Assembly: GCF_030232265.1 (NCBI RefSeq)
Contig: NZ_JASPJK010000001.1
Span: 310,001-374,000, forward strand
Length of the DNA stretch: 64,000 bases
Direction: 5' to 3'
From: Corynebacterium sp. MSK041
GTDB lineage: Bacteria > Actinomycetota > Actinomycetes > Mycobacteriales > Mycobacteriaceae
A model generated the notes under the pieces. The model searched no databases, was not told the origin of the DNA, and saw only the letters and a program-made list of their open reading frames with translations. Below are positions 8,030-17,948 of the stretch, piece by piece. Each line of letters begins with the position of its first letter. Positions within the stretch are counted from its first letter, which is position 1. The translations under genes were made by a program, and so were the position numbers.

Positions 8030-10201
8030 TTAACTCTCGATGATCTGAAGATCTTCGAGGACCTCTTCATTTCGGTAGGGCAGATCCAAAGCATCGAAGA
8101 TGGGTTGGATACTCTGCCACATGATCGGTGCGGTGGATTCTGCGTAGGCGTTCGAGATGTGGTTCTGGTCGCGGTAGACGTAGATGTTACCGATGATCGG
8201 TGGGCAGTAGGTCTCTTCACAGAACCAGTCAGCGGTATCCACCGTCCACTGCTTATCAGCGGCAAAGAGGTACTGCTCAGCCGGGTTCGTAGGGGCGTAG
8301 ACCGTGGAGCGCAGCGTGGAGCAATCATTCATCGTGTTTCGGGCGAGGAGGCACTCATTGGGGTCCATGTGATCGCCCTCGCGGGAGAAGACCCACGGGT
8401 TGTCGCGCAGCCCCACGAAAGGAATGCCATTGAGGCGCAGCTTGTCCCACACGGTGGCATAGGCATCCGGCACGATATCAGGACCGATGCCGCCGGAACC
8501 AGCACGGCCAGCGGGGCGGGTGGCATTGGAGATGGCCAGGTCAGGTTGCAGGGCGATGATCTCCGCAAAAGCATTGCGGGACCATTCTGCGCAGACTTCT
8601 GAGACCGTGTCCAAATCATCCAAAACCAGCGGGCACTCCTGGCGCACGTAAGTGATCACCTTGAACCCACGCTCACGGCCGATCTTGTCCAGTGGAACCA
8701 CCCACGGTTCCGCATGCGAGCCACCGAAAAGGACCACGGTGACATCAGAATCCGGGTCGCCAAAAACGCAGCCTTCGTGGGGGAGTAAGTCTCCTGGCTG
8801 GTCCATGAAGATCATGCAGCCACGGTCAACGGTTGGGGGCCACATGTCCGAGATGAAGTGCGGGTCGGGTGCAGCCAAAGCACGCGGCACATCAGCCCCG
8901 AAATGCGCCATGGCGCCGGGATACAGTGCCGGGTCAAGCTCGCCGCTCGCCTGTTCCACTTGCTTGTTGAACATGGGCAAGATAGCAAGCGTGCCGGCGA
9001 GGAGCACGGCGATGGCAACGCCGCCGATGGCGCGGGCGCGGCCGAGGAACGTCGATAAGCTAGCAAGCGCATTACGCACTGGCTGATCTGTTGCCTTCGG
9101 GCGCTTTCCGTGCTGGCGCAGAGGATCCTCGACGAGCTTGTACGTGATGTGAGCCAACGCGAGTGACGCCGCGATAACGCCGATGCCCAGCAGCACGGAA
9201 GGCTCGTCCTTGCTCGTGTACACGGTGAGCAAGATGAGCAAAGGCCAGTGCCACAAGTACAGGGAGTAGGCGACCTTGCCCAGCCAGGTCATCGGGGAGG
9301 ACGAGAGCAGCTTAGCCACGACGTGCTGCGGGCCGCTGAGTACCACCAGCGCCGCACCGAGCAGAGGAATGAGCGCGGCTGGGCCTGGGAAGGCAAGGGA
9401 AGTTGGAATGATGAAGCCGGTGGCTGCGATCATCGTGACACCCAAGCCAGTAGCGGGGGCCTGGAACCTCGCGGGAATAGCCACCTTAGCGGGCAGCATA
9501 GCCAGCAAAGCGCCGAAGCTCAGCTCCCATAAACGGGAGGGCAAAGCGTAGTAATTGGCGGGTGTGCCCACGAAACCAAAACGGGATGCATAGGCGAAAG
9601 ATGCGATGGTGATCAGAGCGAGGATGACCACAATCCAGCGACGCAGACGCTGAACACCCACATGGGCGCGAGTAACCAAAATGGCCACCAGAATGCCAGA
9701 GGTAATGGCGAAGAGATAGAACTGCCCCTGCACACTCATGGACCACAAGTGCTGCAGTGGCGAAGTCTGCGAACCGGCTGCTGCGTAGGCAGCATCCTGG
9801 CTGCTCAGCTCGTAGTTCTGGTAGTAGAGCACAGACGCCTTGAACTGGCGAGCAATTTCCTGGCTCATGACCTGCGGCGTGAGATATCGGATGCCGGCGT
9901 AGACAGCTGCGAGTACCACTGCCAGCGCTGGCAGGAGCCTTCGTGCGGTGCGCCAGAAAGGCCACCACGGGTTCAGCGACGGGTTTGGGCGCATGGCATA
10001 ACGCAGCTGTGCGCCCATGAAGAAATAACCGGACAACAGTAGGAACACGTCCACGCCGCCAGAGACCCTGCCCACGAAGACGTGGAACACAACCACGAGC
10101 ATGATGGAAAAACCACGCAAACCATCAAGGTCAAAACGGTACGGTGACGACGACACCGGCTGCTTGACCGTTGGTGTAGAGGTGCGAACTGAGGTTGTCA
10201 T
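8030..10201 (-). CDS. Membrane acyltransferase-3/SGNH fusion protein (OafA type)
   Basis: The 723-residue protein has an N-terminal acyltransferase-3 domain with about ten membrane helices: LDGLRG near residue 26, the catalytic-type His in VVVFHVF, and GGVDVFLLLSGYFF. A C-terminal extracytoplasmic SGNH-like domain follows, with GGSHAEPW near residue 492 and DQNH near 678 as the probable Ser and Asp/His catalytic elements. Proteins of this architecture O-acetylate or O-acylate envelope glycans or glycolipids. The substrate cannot be read from sequence; corynebacterial relatives act on cell-envelope sugars or mycolate lipids. ATG 10201 leaves a 20-residue tail before LDGLRG and has no clear RBS. 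The gene is monocistronic, convergent with ffh. Confidence 0.88.
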   Translation of the reverse strand: MTTSVRTSTPTVKQPVSSSPYRFDLDGLRGFSIMLVVVFHVFVGRVSGGVDVFLLLSGYFFMGAQLRYAMRPNPSLNPWWPFWRTARRLLPALAVVLAAVYAGIRYLTPQVMSQEIARQFKASVLYYQNYELSSQDAAYAAAGSQTSPLQHLWSMSVQGQFYLFAITSGILVAILVTRAHVGVQRLRRWIVVILALITIASFAYASRFGFVGTPANYYALPSRLWELSFGALLAMLPAKVAIPARFQAPATGLGVTMIAATGFIIPTSLAFPGPAALIPLLGAALVVLSGPQHVVAKLLSSSPMTWLGKVAYSLYLWHWPLLILLTVYTSKDEPSVLLGIGVIAASLALAHITYKLVEDPLRQHGKRPKATDQPVRNALASLSTFLGRARAIGGVAIAVLLAGTLAILPMFNKQVEQASGELDPALYPGAMAHFGADVPRALAAPDPHFISDMWPPTVDRGCMIFMDQPGDLLPHEGCVFGDPDSDVTVVLFGGSHAEPWVVPLDKIGRERGFKVITYVRQECPLVLDDLDTVSEVCAEWSRNAFAEIIALQPDLAISNATRPAGRAGSGGIGPDIVPDAYATVWDKLRLNGIPFVGLRDNPWVFSREGDHMDPNECLLARNTMNDCSTLRSTVYAPTNPAEQYLFAADKQWTVDTADWFCEETYCPPIIGNIYVYRDQNHISNAYAESTAPIMWQSIQPIFDALDLPYRNEEVLEDLQIIES

Positions 10202-10521
10202 CGGGCTTGTGTCACAGAAAAATAGGGGATACAGGGAAGTGAAAGTACTAAACCTTCCGGTGACCTTACCCGTGATACGAGGCAGAGCTATAACCCAGCA
10301 TTGTGCGGCATGCCCATTTTGGTGTGGGTAGCACTTCCCAGGTAGGGTATTGCGGGTTGCTTAGCAACACTCCTGCGTTAGCGCCGGACCCGATGGGAAT
10401 CATGGATTCCCCTTCGACCGGCCCTAGTCACACGCAGACGAAAACCAAGGGCTGAACCGGCCCGCCAAACACGTGGCGGGTGTCTGAACTGCCCAGTGAC
10501 CGAAGTAAAGGACTTTTAACC
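10202..10521. promoter_or_regulatory. Divergent upstream region of the acyltransferase gene and rpsP
   Basis: This 320-bp gap contains no convincing gene. TAGGGT at 10343-10348 is a plausible -10 for rpsP, giving a ~170-nt leader. The leader carries a hairpin CCCGCCA/TGGCGGG (10461-10467 with 10474-10480) and ends in an AAAGGA ribosome-binding site (~10507). The left half must serve the acyltransferase gene, but I cannot assign a clear -10 there. Confidence 0.5.
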
Positions 10522-11067
10522 ATGGCTGTCAAGATCAAGCTGCAGCGTCTGGGCAAGATCCGTAATGCTCAGTACCGCGTTGTCATCGCTGATGCCCGCA
10601 CCCGTCGTGACGGTGCTGTCATTGAGAACATTGGTATCTACCACCCGAAGGAAGAGCCGTCGCTGATCAAGATTGACTCTGAGCGCGCTCAGTACTGGCT
10701 CGGCGTTGGTGCCCAGCCGACCGAGCCGGTGCTCGCTCTGCTGAAGGTGACCGGCGACTGGCAGAAGCACAAGGGCCTCGACGGTGCTGAGGGCACCCTC
10801 AAGGTTGCTGAGGAGAAGCCGTCCAAGCTCGAGCTGTTCAACCAGGCTCTGGAGGAGGCTTCCAACGGCCCGACCGCTGAGGCCATCACCGAGAAGCGCA
10901 AGAAGGCTAAGGAAGAGGCAGAGGCTAAGGCTGCTGCTGAAGCCGAGGCTGAGGCTAAGGCTGCTGCACAGGCAGAAGCTGCTGAGGCTGCCGCTGAAGA
11001 GGCTGAGGAAGCTCCGGCTGAAGAGGCTGCTGAAGAAGAGAAGGCTGAGGAGTCCGAGGAGAACTAA
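10522..11067 (+). CDS. rpsP: 30S ribosomal protein bS16
   Basis: bS16 is an assembly protein of the 30S 5' domain. The first ~85 residues are the conserved fold ([25 protein letters not shown]). The chosen ATG at 10522 is the conserved start and follows AAAGGA; a longer frame from 10480 would read through the leader hairpin. The 181-residue length is due to a C-terminal tail of ~65 residues made almost only of Ala, Glu and Lys, a known corynebacterial trait whose role is unclear. It heads the rpsP-rimM-trmD group. Confidence 0.96.
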   Translation: MAVKIKLQRLGKIRNAQYRVVIADARTRRDGAVIENIGIYHPKEEPSLIKIDSERAQYWLGVGAQPTEPVLALLKVTGDWQKHKGLDGAEGTLKVAEEKPSKLELFNQALEEASNGPTAEAITEKRKKAKEEAEAKAAAEAEAEAKAAAQAEAAEAAAEEAEEAPAEEAAEEEKAEESEEN

Positions 11068-11088
11068 ACTCCCTCAAGCTTTGAAGCG

Positions 11089-11125
11089 ACTGCCCGTGTG
11101 CCACTTGGTGCGCGGGCAGTTTTTG
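11089..11125 (+). terminator. Terminator between rpsP and rimM
   Basis: Stem ACTGCCCG (11089-11096) pairs with CGGGCAGT (11113-11120), followed by TTTTT. rimM has its own leaderless promoter just downstream, so rpsP can be expressed more strongly than rimM. Confidence 0.8.
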
Positions 11126-11155
11126 CATTGATGGGTGCTGGTAGCCTTAGCTCCC

Positions 11156-11652
11156 ATGAAGTTGCTCATCGGCAAAGTAGTCAAGTCCCACGGTGTCAAA
11201 GGGGAGGTCGCCGTGGAGGTGTTGACCGACGAGCCGGACATCCGTTACGCGGTCGGGGAGGTGCTTCACGGGAAGCAGGCGGGGAAGGAACAAGACCTGA
11301 CCATCGCCTCGGTGCGCCCGCACCAGAAGCGCCTGTTGGTCACGTTTGAAGAGATCCCAGACCGCACCGCCGCGGATTCGCTGCGTGGAATGCAGTTCTT
11401 TGCCGAGCCGCTGGAGCGCGATGAGGACTCGGATGAGTTCTATGACCATGAACTCATTGGTCTGAAAGTCGTGCAGGACGGCAAGGAGATTGGGGAGGTC
11501 ACTGGTGTGATGGATACCCCGAACCGGAAAATCTTGGAAGTCGCGTATCAGGGCAGGGAAGTGCTGGTTCCCTTCGTCATGGACATTGTTCCGGAGGTGG
11601 ATCTGGAGGAAGGCTTCCTGGAAATCACCCCACCGGAAGGGTTGCTGGATCT

Positions 11653-11656
<4 letters not shown>
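11156..11656 (+). CDS. rimM: 16S rRNA processing protein RimM
   Basis: RimM binds uS19 and helps mature the 30S head domain. The 166-residue protein has the N-terminal RimM domain (IGKVVKSHGVKGEV) and a C-terminal PRC-barrel domain (YDHELIGLKV, VPFVMDIVPEVDLE). Start ATG 11156 is set by a leaderless arrangement: TAGCCT (11142-11147) with an 8-nt spacer. An in-frame GTG at 11135 would lie upstream of that box and is less likely. It overlaps trmD by 4 bp, implying translational coupling. Confidence 0.94.
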
Positions 11657-12831
<1,175 letters not shown>

Positions 12832-12857
12832 GGAGTCCGCCGACTAGACTTCCCCGA

Positions 12858-15140
12858 ATGACTGTCGCAGAGATTATCGCGAAAGAAATTCACGTCCGCG
12901 CCACCCAAGTAGAGGCGGCGCTCACCCTTCTCGCGGAGGGCAATACCGTGCCCTTCATCGCCCGCTATCGCAAGGAAGTTACTGGTGGGCTGGATGATGC
13001 GCAGTTGCGGCACATCGAGGAGCGCAACACGTACCTGCTTGAACTCGCGGAGCGTAAGGAAGCAGTGCTGGCCAGCATCGAGGAGCAGGGCAAGCTCACC
13101 GACGAGCTCAAGCACGAGATCCTCGCCGCCGACACGAAGGCCCGCGTGGAGGATCTCTACTTGCCGTACAAGAAGCGCCGCAAGACCAAGGCGGATATCG
13201 CGCGCGAAGCAGGGCTTGAGGAGCTTGAGCAATTGCTTATCGACGCCCCCAGCACCAACCCCGAAACCACCGCCGAAAAGTTCATCTGCGAGGGCTTCCC
13301 GGACACCAAGGCTGTTCTTGATGGTGCGCGCGCAATCCTGATTGACCGTTTTGCCACTGATGCTGATCTGGTTGGCGCCGTACGTGACCGTGTGTATGCA
13401 GAGGGCGCGATGCGTTCTGCCGTGGTGGAAGGCAAGGAACAAGAGGGCGCGAAGTTTGCGGATTACTTTGAATTTGCTGAAGACCTGACCAAGCTACCGT
13501 CCCACCGCATCCTGGCGCTGTTCCGTGGGGAGGCAGAAGGCGTGCTCACACTGAGTTTTGATCCGGGTGATGAGGCTGTTTATGAAGGCATGATCGCCGA
13601 GCGCTTTGATCTGCCGGTGCAGGAGTCGGAGTGGTTGGCCAAGGCAGTGCGCTGGGGCTGGCGGACGAAACTGCAGATCTCCGCGAACGTGGACGCCCGC
13701 ATGCGCCTGAAAGAGAAGGCGGATGAGGGGGCGCTGGAGGTGTTCAAAACCAACCTGCGCGATGTGCTCTTGGCAGCACCTGCTGGCCAGCGGGCAACCC
13801 TGGCGCTTGATCCGGGTTATCGCAACGGCGTGAAATGCGCCGTGGTAGATGGCACCGGCAAGGTCCTGGCCACCAGCATCGTGTATCCGCACCAACCGCA
13901 GAACCGGTGGGATGCGGCGCGTGCGGAGCTTGCCGCTTTGGTAGCTGAACATGGAGTGGAGCTCATCGCGGTGGGCAACGGCACAGCCTCGCGCGAATCC
14001 GAAAAGCTGGCCGGTGAAGTAGCTGACCTCATCGCGCAGGCGGGTGGCACTCGCCCAACACCGGTGATGGTGAGTGAGTCCGGTGCGTCCATCTACTCGG
14101 CTAGCGCAATCGCGGCGGAAGAGTTTCCCGACATGGATGTTTCCCTGCGTTCCGCGGTCTCCATCGCGCGGCGTTTGCAGGACCCGCTGGCGGAGTTGGT
14201 CAAGGTGGATCCGAAATCCATCGGCGTGGGCCAGTACCAGCATGACGTGAACCAGGTTGCGCTCGCCCAAACTCTGGATGCGGTGGTGGAGGATGCGGTG
14301 AACTCCGTCGGTGTGGATGTGAATACGGCGTCCGCGCCGCTGCTGGAACGTGTTGCGGGGCTGTCCAACACGGTGGCCAAGAACATCGTGGCCTACCGTG
14401 ATGAGCACGGCAGCTTCACTACCCGCAAGGAACTGGGCAAGGTGCCACGTCTAGGGCCAAAGGCCTTTGAGCAGGCAGCGGGCTTTCTGCGTATTCAGGG
14501 TGCCAAGGATCCGTTGGATGCCTCAGCCGTGCACCCGGAGGCGTACCCAGTGGTGGAGCGCATTGCCACCGCGACTGGGATGGACACCACGTCCCTCATT
14601 GGTAATACCGCGGTATTGGCCAAGCTTGCGCCGGCCGATTTCGCCGATGAGACCTTCGGCGTGCCCACGGTGACGGACATCATCGCGGAGTTGGACAAGC
14701 CCGGCCGTGACCCGCGCCCGGAATTCACCACCGCTACGTTCAAAGAAGGTGTGAATGAGATCAAGGACCTCAAACCCGGCATGATTCTGGAAGGCACGGT
14801 GACCAATGTCGCTGCCTTCGGCGCATTCGTCGACGTCGGCGTGCACCAGGATGGTCTCGTGCACGTATCTGCGATGAGCAATAAGTTCGTCTCCGACCCG
14901 CATGATGTGGTGCGCTCCGGCCAGGTGGTCAAGGTGAAAGTCATGGACGTCGATGTCGCGCGCAATCGCATCGGGCTGTCGCTGCGGCTTGAGGATGAGC
15001 CGGGGAAGCCCAGCAAGCCCAGCAAACTCGCAGGGAGGAAGAATGGGGCGGGGAACGGGGGACGTCGACAAGCGAAAAACGCGAAGCCTGCGCAGGGCTC
15101 GATGGCGGATGCTTTGAAGCGAGCAGGATTTGGGAAGTGA
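12858..15140 (+). CDS. tex: Tex family RNA-binding transcription accessory protein
   Basis: The 760-residue protein shows the full Tex layout: N-terminal helical region (VPFIARYRKEVTGGLDD), YqgF-like fold (ALDPGYRNGVKCAVVDGTGKVL, near residue 315), helix-hairpin-helix repeats (VNSVGVDVNTASAPLL), and a C-terminal S1 domain (GMILEGTVTNVAAFGAFVDVGVHQDGLVHVS) at ~640-715. Tex is a nucleic-acid-binding factor linked to transcription and RNA turnover; its exact role is unsettled. The ATG is leaderless, with TAGACT at 12845-12850 and a 7-nt spacer. The last ~45 residues are basic, and their coding DNA contains a one-base variant of the dispersed CGTCGAWAAGC motif (15063). Confidence 0.94.
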   Translation: MTVAEIIAKEIHVRATQVEAALTLLAEGNTVPFIARYRKEVTGGLDDAQLRHIEERNTYLLELAERKEAVLASIEEQGKLTDELKHEILAADTKARVEDLYLPYKKRRKTKADIAREAGLEELEQLLIDAPSTNPETTAEKFICEGFPDTKAVLDGARAILIDRFATDADLVGAVRDRVYAEGAMRSAVVEGKEQEGAKFADYFEFAEDLTKLPSHRILALFRGEAEGVLTLSFDPGDEAVYEGMIAERFDLPVQESEWLAKAVRWGWRTKLQISANVDARMRLKEKADEGALEVFKTNLRDVLLAAPAGQRATLALDPGYRNGVKCAVVDGTGKVLATSIVYPHQPQNRWDAARAELAALVAEHGVELIAVGNGTASRESEKLAGEVADLIAQAGGTRPTPVMVSESGASIYSASAIAAEEFPDMDVSLRSAVSIARRLQDPLAELVKVDPKSIGVGQYQHDVNQVALAQTLDAVVEDAVNSVGVDVNTASAPLLERVAGLSNTVAKNIVAYRDEHGSFTTRKELGKVPRLGPKAFEQAAGFLRIQGAKDPLDASAVHPEAYPVVERIATATGMDTTSLIGNTAVLAKLAPADFADETFGVPTVTDIIAELDKPGRDPRPEFTTATFKEGVNEIKDLKPGMILEGTVTNVAAFGAFVDVGVHQDGLVHVSAMSNKFVSDPHDVVRSGQVVKVKVMDVDVARNRIGLSLRLEDEPGKPSKPSKLAGRKNGAGNGGRRQAKNAKPAQGSMADALKRAGFGK

Positions 15141-15251
15141 CCCGGGGCTATGCAAGAATAGTCGGGTCTTGTAGCCGACATGAACCAGTCGAGCGCCCCA
15201 GGAGGGGAAGAGCCGCTAGGTTCCTCTGTCCAAATCTGAAAAGGAATTCGT

Positions 15252-15599
15252 ATGTCTAACGGCATCATCGATAAGGTCGACGCAGGCCAGCTGCGCGACG
15301 ACATCCCGGACTTCCGTCCTGGTGACACCCTGGGTGTTCACGTCAAGGTGATCGAGGGTAGCGTCACCCGTACCCAGCTCTTCGAGGGCTTTGTTGTCCG
15401 CCGTCAAGGCTCCGGCATCCGTGAGACCTTCACTGTCCGCAAGATCTCCTTCGGCATCGGTGTGGAGCGTACCTTCCCGGTTCACTCCCCGAACATTGAC
15501 CGCATTGAGGTTCTGCGTCGTGGCCGTGTCCGCCGTGCGAAGCTGTACTACATGCGCGACCTGCGCGGCAAGGCTGCCCGCATCAAGGAGCGTCGCTAA
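15252..15599 (+). CDS. rplS: 50S ribosomal protein bL19
   Basis: bL19 lies at the 30S-50S interface. The 115-residue protein has the complete family sequence, including [14 protein letters not shown] and [17 protein letters not shown], ending in [22 protein letters not shown]. Start ATG 15252 follows AAAAGGAA. A ~110-nt leader from 15141 separates it from tex, and a strong terminator follows, so it appears to be transcribed alone. Confidence 0.97.
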   Translation: MSNGIIDKVDAGQLRDDIPDFRPGDTLGVHVKVIEGSVTRTQLFEGFVVRRQGSGIRETFTVRKISFGIGVERTFPVHSPNIDRIEVLRRGRVRRAKLYYMRDLRGKAARIKERR

Positions 15600-15613
15600 A
15601 CTTCAGCGCCTTC

Positions 15614-15662
15614 ACGCCCCCTTCACCCACCGCTTAGTCTCGCGTGGGGAAGGGGGCGTTTT
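15614..15662 (+). terminator. Terminator of rplS
   Basis: A long stem CGCCCCCTTCACCCAC (15615-15630) pairs almost perfectly with 15643-15658 and is followed by TTTT. Confidence 0.88.
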
Positions 15663-15689
15663 GCGTGCTCAGTGTTAAAGTGGTTCTCC

Positions 15690-16442
15690 GTGACTGATAC
15701 CCCCCGCCAGCGTCCTGATAGCACCGAAGAAGACCGCACGATGCCGTGGTATGTGGAGATCCCGATGGTGGTTCTTCTCACCCTCGGCCTCATCTTCTTA
15801 CTGCAAACATTCGTTGGCCGCGTGTACCTGATTCCATCTGCCTCCATGGAGCCAACGCTTCACGGCTGTGAAGGGTGCAATGGTGACCGCATCTTCGTGC
15901 AGAAGGTGTCCTACTACTTCTCCGACCCGGAGCCGGGCGACGTGGTGGTCTTTGAAGGAACCCCATCGTGGAACACGTCCTACCAATCCAACCGGTCGGA
16001 TAACCCGTTTGTGGCGGGACTGCAGCAACTGGGGTCCTACGTGGGGCTTGTTGCGCCGGATGAGAACAACCTGGTCAAGCGCGTGATTGCTACTGGCGGT
16101 CAGACCGTGTCCTGCCAGGCAGGCGACCCGTCAGTGATGGTGGACGGCCAGCCCACGGACCAGACGTTTACCCTTCAGCCACCGGATAATCCGGTGCTGC
16201 CGGAAGGCGGTTCTGAGGAGTGCGGTGGCCAGTACTTCGGTCCGCTGACCGTGCCGGAAGGCAATGTCTTTGTCATGGGGGATAACCGCACCAATTCCTT
16301 GGATTCGCGCTACCACATGGGAGATGAGTACCAAGGCACCATTCCTGAGGAGAATATCCGCGGCAAAGTCTCCTTCATCGTCTTGCCGTTGACCCGCATT
16401 GGGCCGGTGAAAAACGGTGATGTGGAGTTGCTGCAACAGTAA
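15690..16442 (+). CDS. lepB: Signal peptidase I
   Basis: LepB cleaves Sec/Tat signal peptides at the outer face of the membrane. One N-terminal membrane helix spans residues ~23-42. The catalytic Ser52 lies in PSASMEPTL and the general-base Lys130 in LVKRVIATGG; box E is GDNRTNSLDSRYH. The 250-residue length fits actinobacteria. GTG 15690 is preferred because TAAAGT (15676-15681) lies 8 nt upstream as a leaderless -10; the in-frame GTG at 15672 would sit before it, next to the rplS terminator. The stop is directly followed by the rnhB start. Confidence 0.94.
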   Translation: MTDTPRQRPDSTEEDRTMPWYVEIPMVVLLTLGLIFLLQTFVGRVYLIPSASMEPTLHGCEGCNGDRIFVQKVSYYFSDPEPGDVVVFEGTPSWNTSYQSNRSDNPFVAGLQQLGSYVGLVAPDENNLVKRVIATGGQTVSCQAGDPSVMVDGQPTDQTFTLQPPDNPVLPEGGSEECGGQYFGPLTVPEGNVFVMGDNRTNSLDSRYHMGDEYQGTIPEENIRGKVSFIVLPLTRIGPVKNGDVELLQQ

Positions 16443-17090
16443 ATGCGCAGGCTGAAGCAGCTCCGCACGTACGAGGTGGCGTTGGATAAAGCCGGCCTCG
16501 GTCCCGTGGCGGGCATTGATGAAGCGGGTCGTGGTGCGTGCTTTGGCCCCATCACCATCGCCGCGTGCATTCTGCCCTCGCGCCCGCTGCCTGGGCTGGA
16601 GGGTCTCACCGACTCCAAGAAGCTGACGCCGAAGAGGCGGGAGCTGCTTTTCGACGAAGTGATCTCGGCCGCCACCGCCTATTCCGTTGTGCACATCAGT
16701 GCGGGGGAGATTGATCGCCGCGGCATCCAGAACGCGAACCTCGATGGAGCCCGCCGAGCTATCTCCGAGTTGGCTGTCGCGCCAGGTTTCGTGCTTGTGG
16801 ACGCCTTCCGGATCCCCGGCCTGACCACCCCCCAACTTCCCATCGTGGGTGGGGATTACACTGCACGCTGCATCGCGGCAGCGAGCATCCTGGCCAAAGT
16901 CAGCCGGGACCGCCTGATTACCCAGATGGCGGAAGAGTTTCCGGAGTACGGCTTGGAGGGGCACAAGGGGTATGGCACGCAGGCGCATATGGATGCGGTG
17001 CGCCGTCACGGTGGAAGCCCTGAGCATCGCTACACTTATGCCAACGTTGCAGCAGCCCACCAGACGTATATGAGGAGCACCAAGCCATGA
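16443..17090 (+). CDS. rnhB: Ribonuclease HII
   Basis: RNase HII removes ribonucleotides embedded in DNA and RNA primers. The 215-residue protein has the acidic active-site motifs: GIDEAGRG (residues ~25-32), the DSKKL segment, and the Asp of FVLVDAF. It ends with GYGTQAHMDAVRRHGGSPEHR, typical of the type 2 family. The ATG immediately follows the lepB stop, and its own stop overlaps the next gene by 4 bp, so lepB, rnhB and the DUF2469 gene form an operon. A copy of CGTCGAWAAGC (antisense) occurs at 16646. Confidence 0.95.
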   Translation: MRRLKQLRTYEVALDKAGLGPVAGIDEAGRGACFGPITIAACILPSRPLPGLEGLTDSKKLTPKRRELLFDEVISAATAYSVVHISAGEIDRRGIQNANLDGARRAISELAVAPGFVLVDAFRIPGLTTPQLPIVGGDYTARCIAAASILAKVSRDRLITQMAEEFPEYGLEGHKGYGTQAHMDAVRRHGGSPEHRYTYANVAAAHQTYMRSTKP

Positions 17091-17392
17091 GCGCTGAGGA
17101 ATTGGAGAACTACGAAGCAGAGGTCGAACTTTCTCTGTACCGCGAGTACCGCGACGTGGTCAGCCAGTTTTCCTACGTGGTGGAGACTGACCGCCGCTTC
17201 TACTTGGCTAACGGCGTGGAGCTGATCCCGCACACCGAGGGCAAGGATGTGTACTACGAAGTGCGCATGTCTGATGCCTGGGTGTGGGACATGTACCGTG
17301 CTGTGCGCTTCGTCCGCTACGTGCGCGTGATCACGTACAAGGACGTCAATATTGAGGAGCTGGATAAGCCGGAGATGGTCATCCCGGAATAG
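17087..17392 (+). CDS. DUF2469 family protein
   Basis: The 101-residue acidic protein is a conserved actinobacterial family (DUF2469) almost always located just after rnhB. It shows the family segments ENYEAEVELSLYREYRDVV and DVYYEVRMSDAWVWDMYR. No catalytic motif or known function. The ATGA overlap with rnhB implies coupled translation. Confidence 0.9.
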   Translation: MSAEELENYEAEVELSLYREYRDVVSQFSYVVETDRRFYLANGVELIPHTEGKDVYYEVRMSDAWVWDMYRAVRFVRYVRVITYKDVNIEELDKPEMVIPE

Positions 17393-17409
17393 CCCGTCGT
17401 GTGCGCGCT

Positions 17410-17450
17410 CTGTGGATTAACAAGCGTTATCCACAGGGTGTTTTGTTTAT
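17410..17450 (+). terminator. Inverted DnaA-box-like repeat, probable terminator of the lepB operon
   Basis: CTGTGGAT (17410-17417) pairs with ATCCACAG (17429-17436), followed by the T-rich GGTGTTTTGTTT. The right arm lies in a perfect DnaA-box consensus TTATCCACA (17427-17435), and the left arm is a one-mismatch box in the opposite direction. It could act as terminator, DnaA site, or both. Confidence 0.5.
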
Positions 17451-17558
17451 TTAGGGCCACTTTTCATTCTGAGGGATCCGTTTGGCCTTTTGTGTCGTCT
17501 AAAGCAGTAGACCGCCTTGATGCGCGGTGCACATTGACACAAAAGATCGGAGAACACA

Positions 17559-17948
17559 ATGGTGAAAAGTACGCCTGACGCTGGTGTGGATACGAACCAG
17601 TGGGTGCTGGGCACGCTTGGTGAATCACGTACAGCTGCCTGGTACGAGGAGATGGGATATGAGATTGTCCAGCTTGGGTACAGAACTAGGCGGGGCGAAA
17701 TCGATGTGATTGCCCGCGCGGAGGACGGCACGATTGTTTTCATCGAGGTGAAAACGCGACGTGGCCATAGCTTCGGCGCGGCGGAGGCGGTCACGGCGCG
17801 CAAACTTAATCGCATCCGCGCCGCTGCATCTGAGTGGCTGATGGATAAGCCGTATACGCCCGTGCGTTTCGACGTTGTCGAGGTGCTTTATAACGGCCAC
17901 ATGTTCTTCCACCGCATGTACCAGGGGGTTGAAGATGGCGCTTGCTAG
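17559..17948 (+). CDS. YraN/UPF0102 family nuclease-like protein
   Basis: The 129-residue protein has the restriction-endonuclease-like fold pattern of UPF0102: GEIDVIA (Asp), FIEVKTR (Glu-x-Lys), and then FGAAEAVTARK. The family is often found beside comM and dprA and is suspected to process DNA or Holliday junctions; its substrate is not established. Start ATG 17559 follows CGGAGAA. It overlaps comM by 14 bp, heading a yraN-comM-dprA operon. Confidence 0.9.
   Translation: MVKSTPDAGVDTNQWVLGTLGESRTAAWYEEMGYEIVQLGYRTRRGEIDVIARAEDGTIVFIEVKTRRGHSFGAAEAVTARKLNRIRAAASEWLMDKPYTPVRFDVVEVLYNGHMFFHRMYQGVEDGAC

Noticed and set aside
10101..10331. A 76-codon plus-strand frame before rpsP
   Set aside because: More than a third of it is antisense to the acyltransferase gene and it has no RBS or similarity.
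15252..15599. An L19-leader riboregulator upstream of rplS
   Set aside because: I could not find the paired elements of the known Firmicute L19 leader in 15141-15251.
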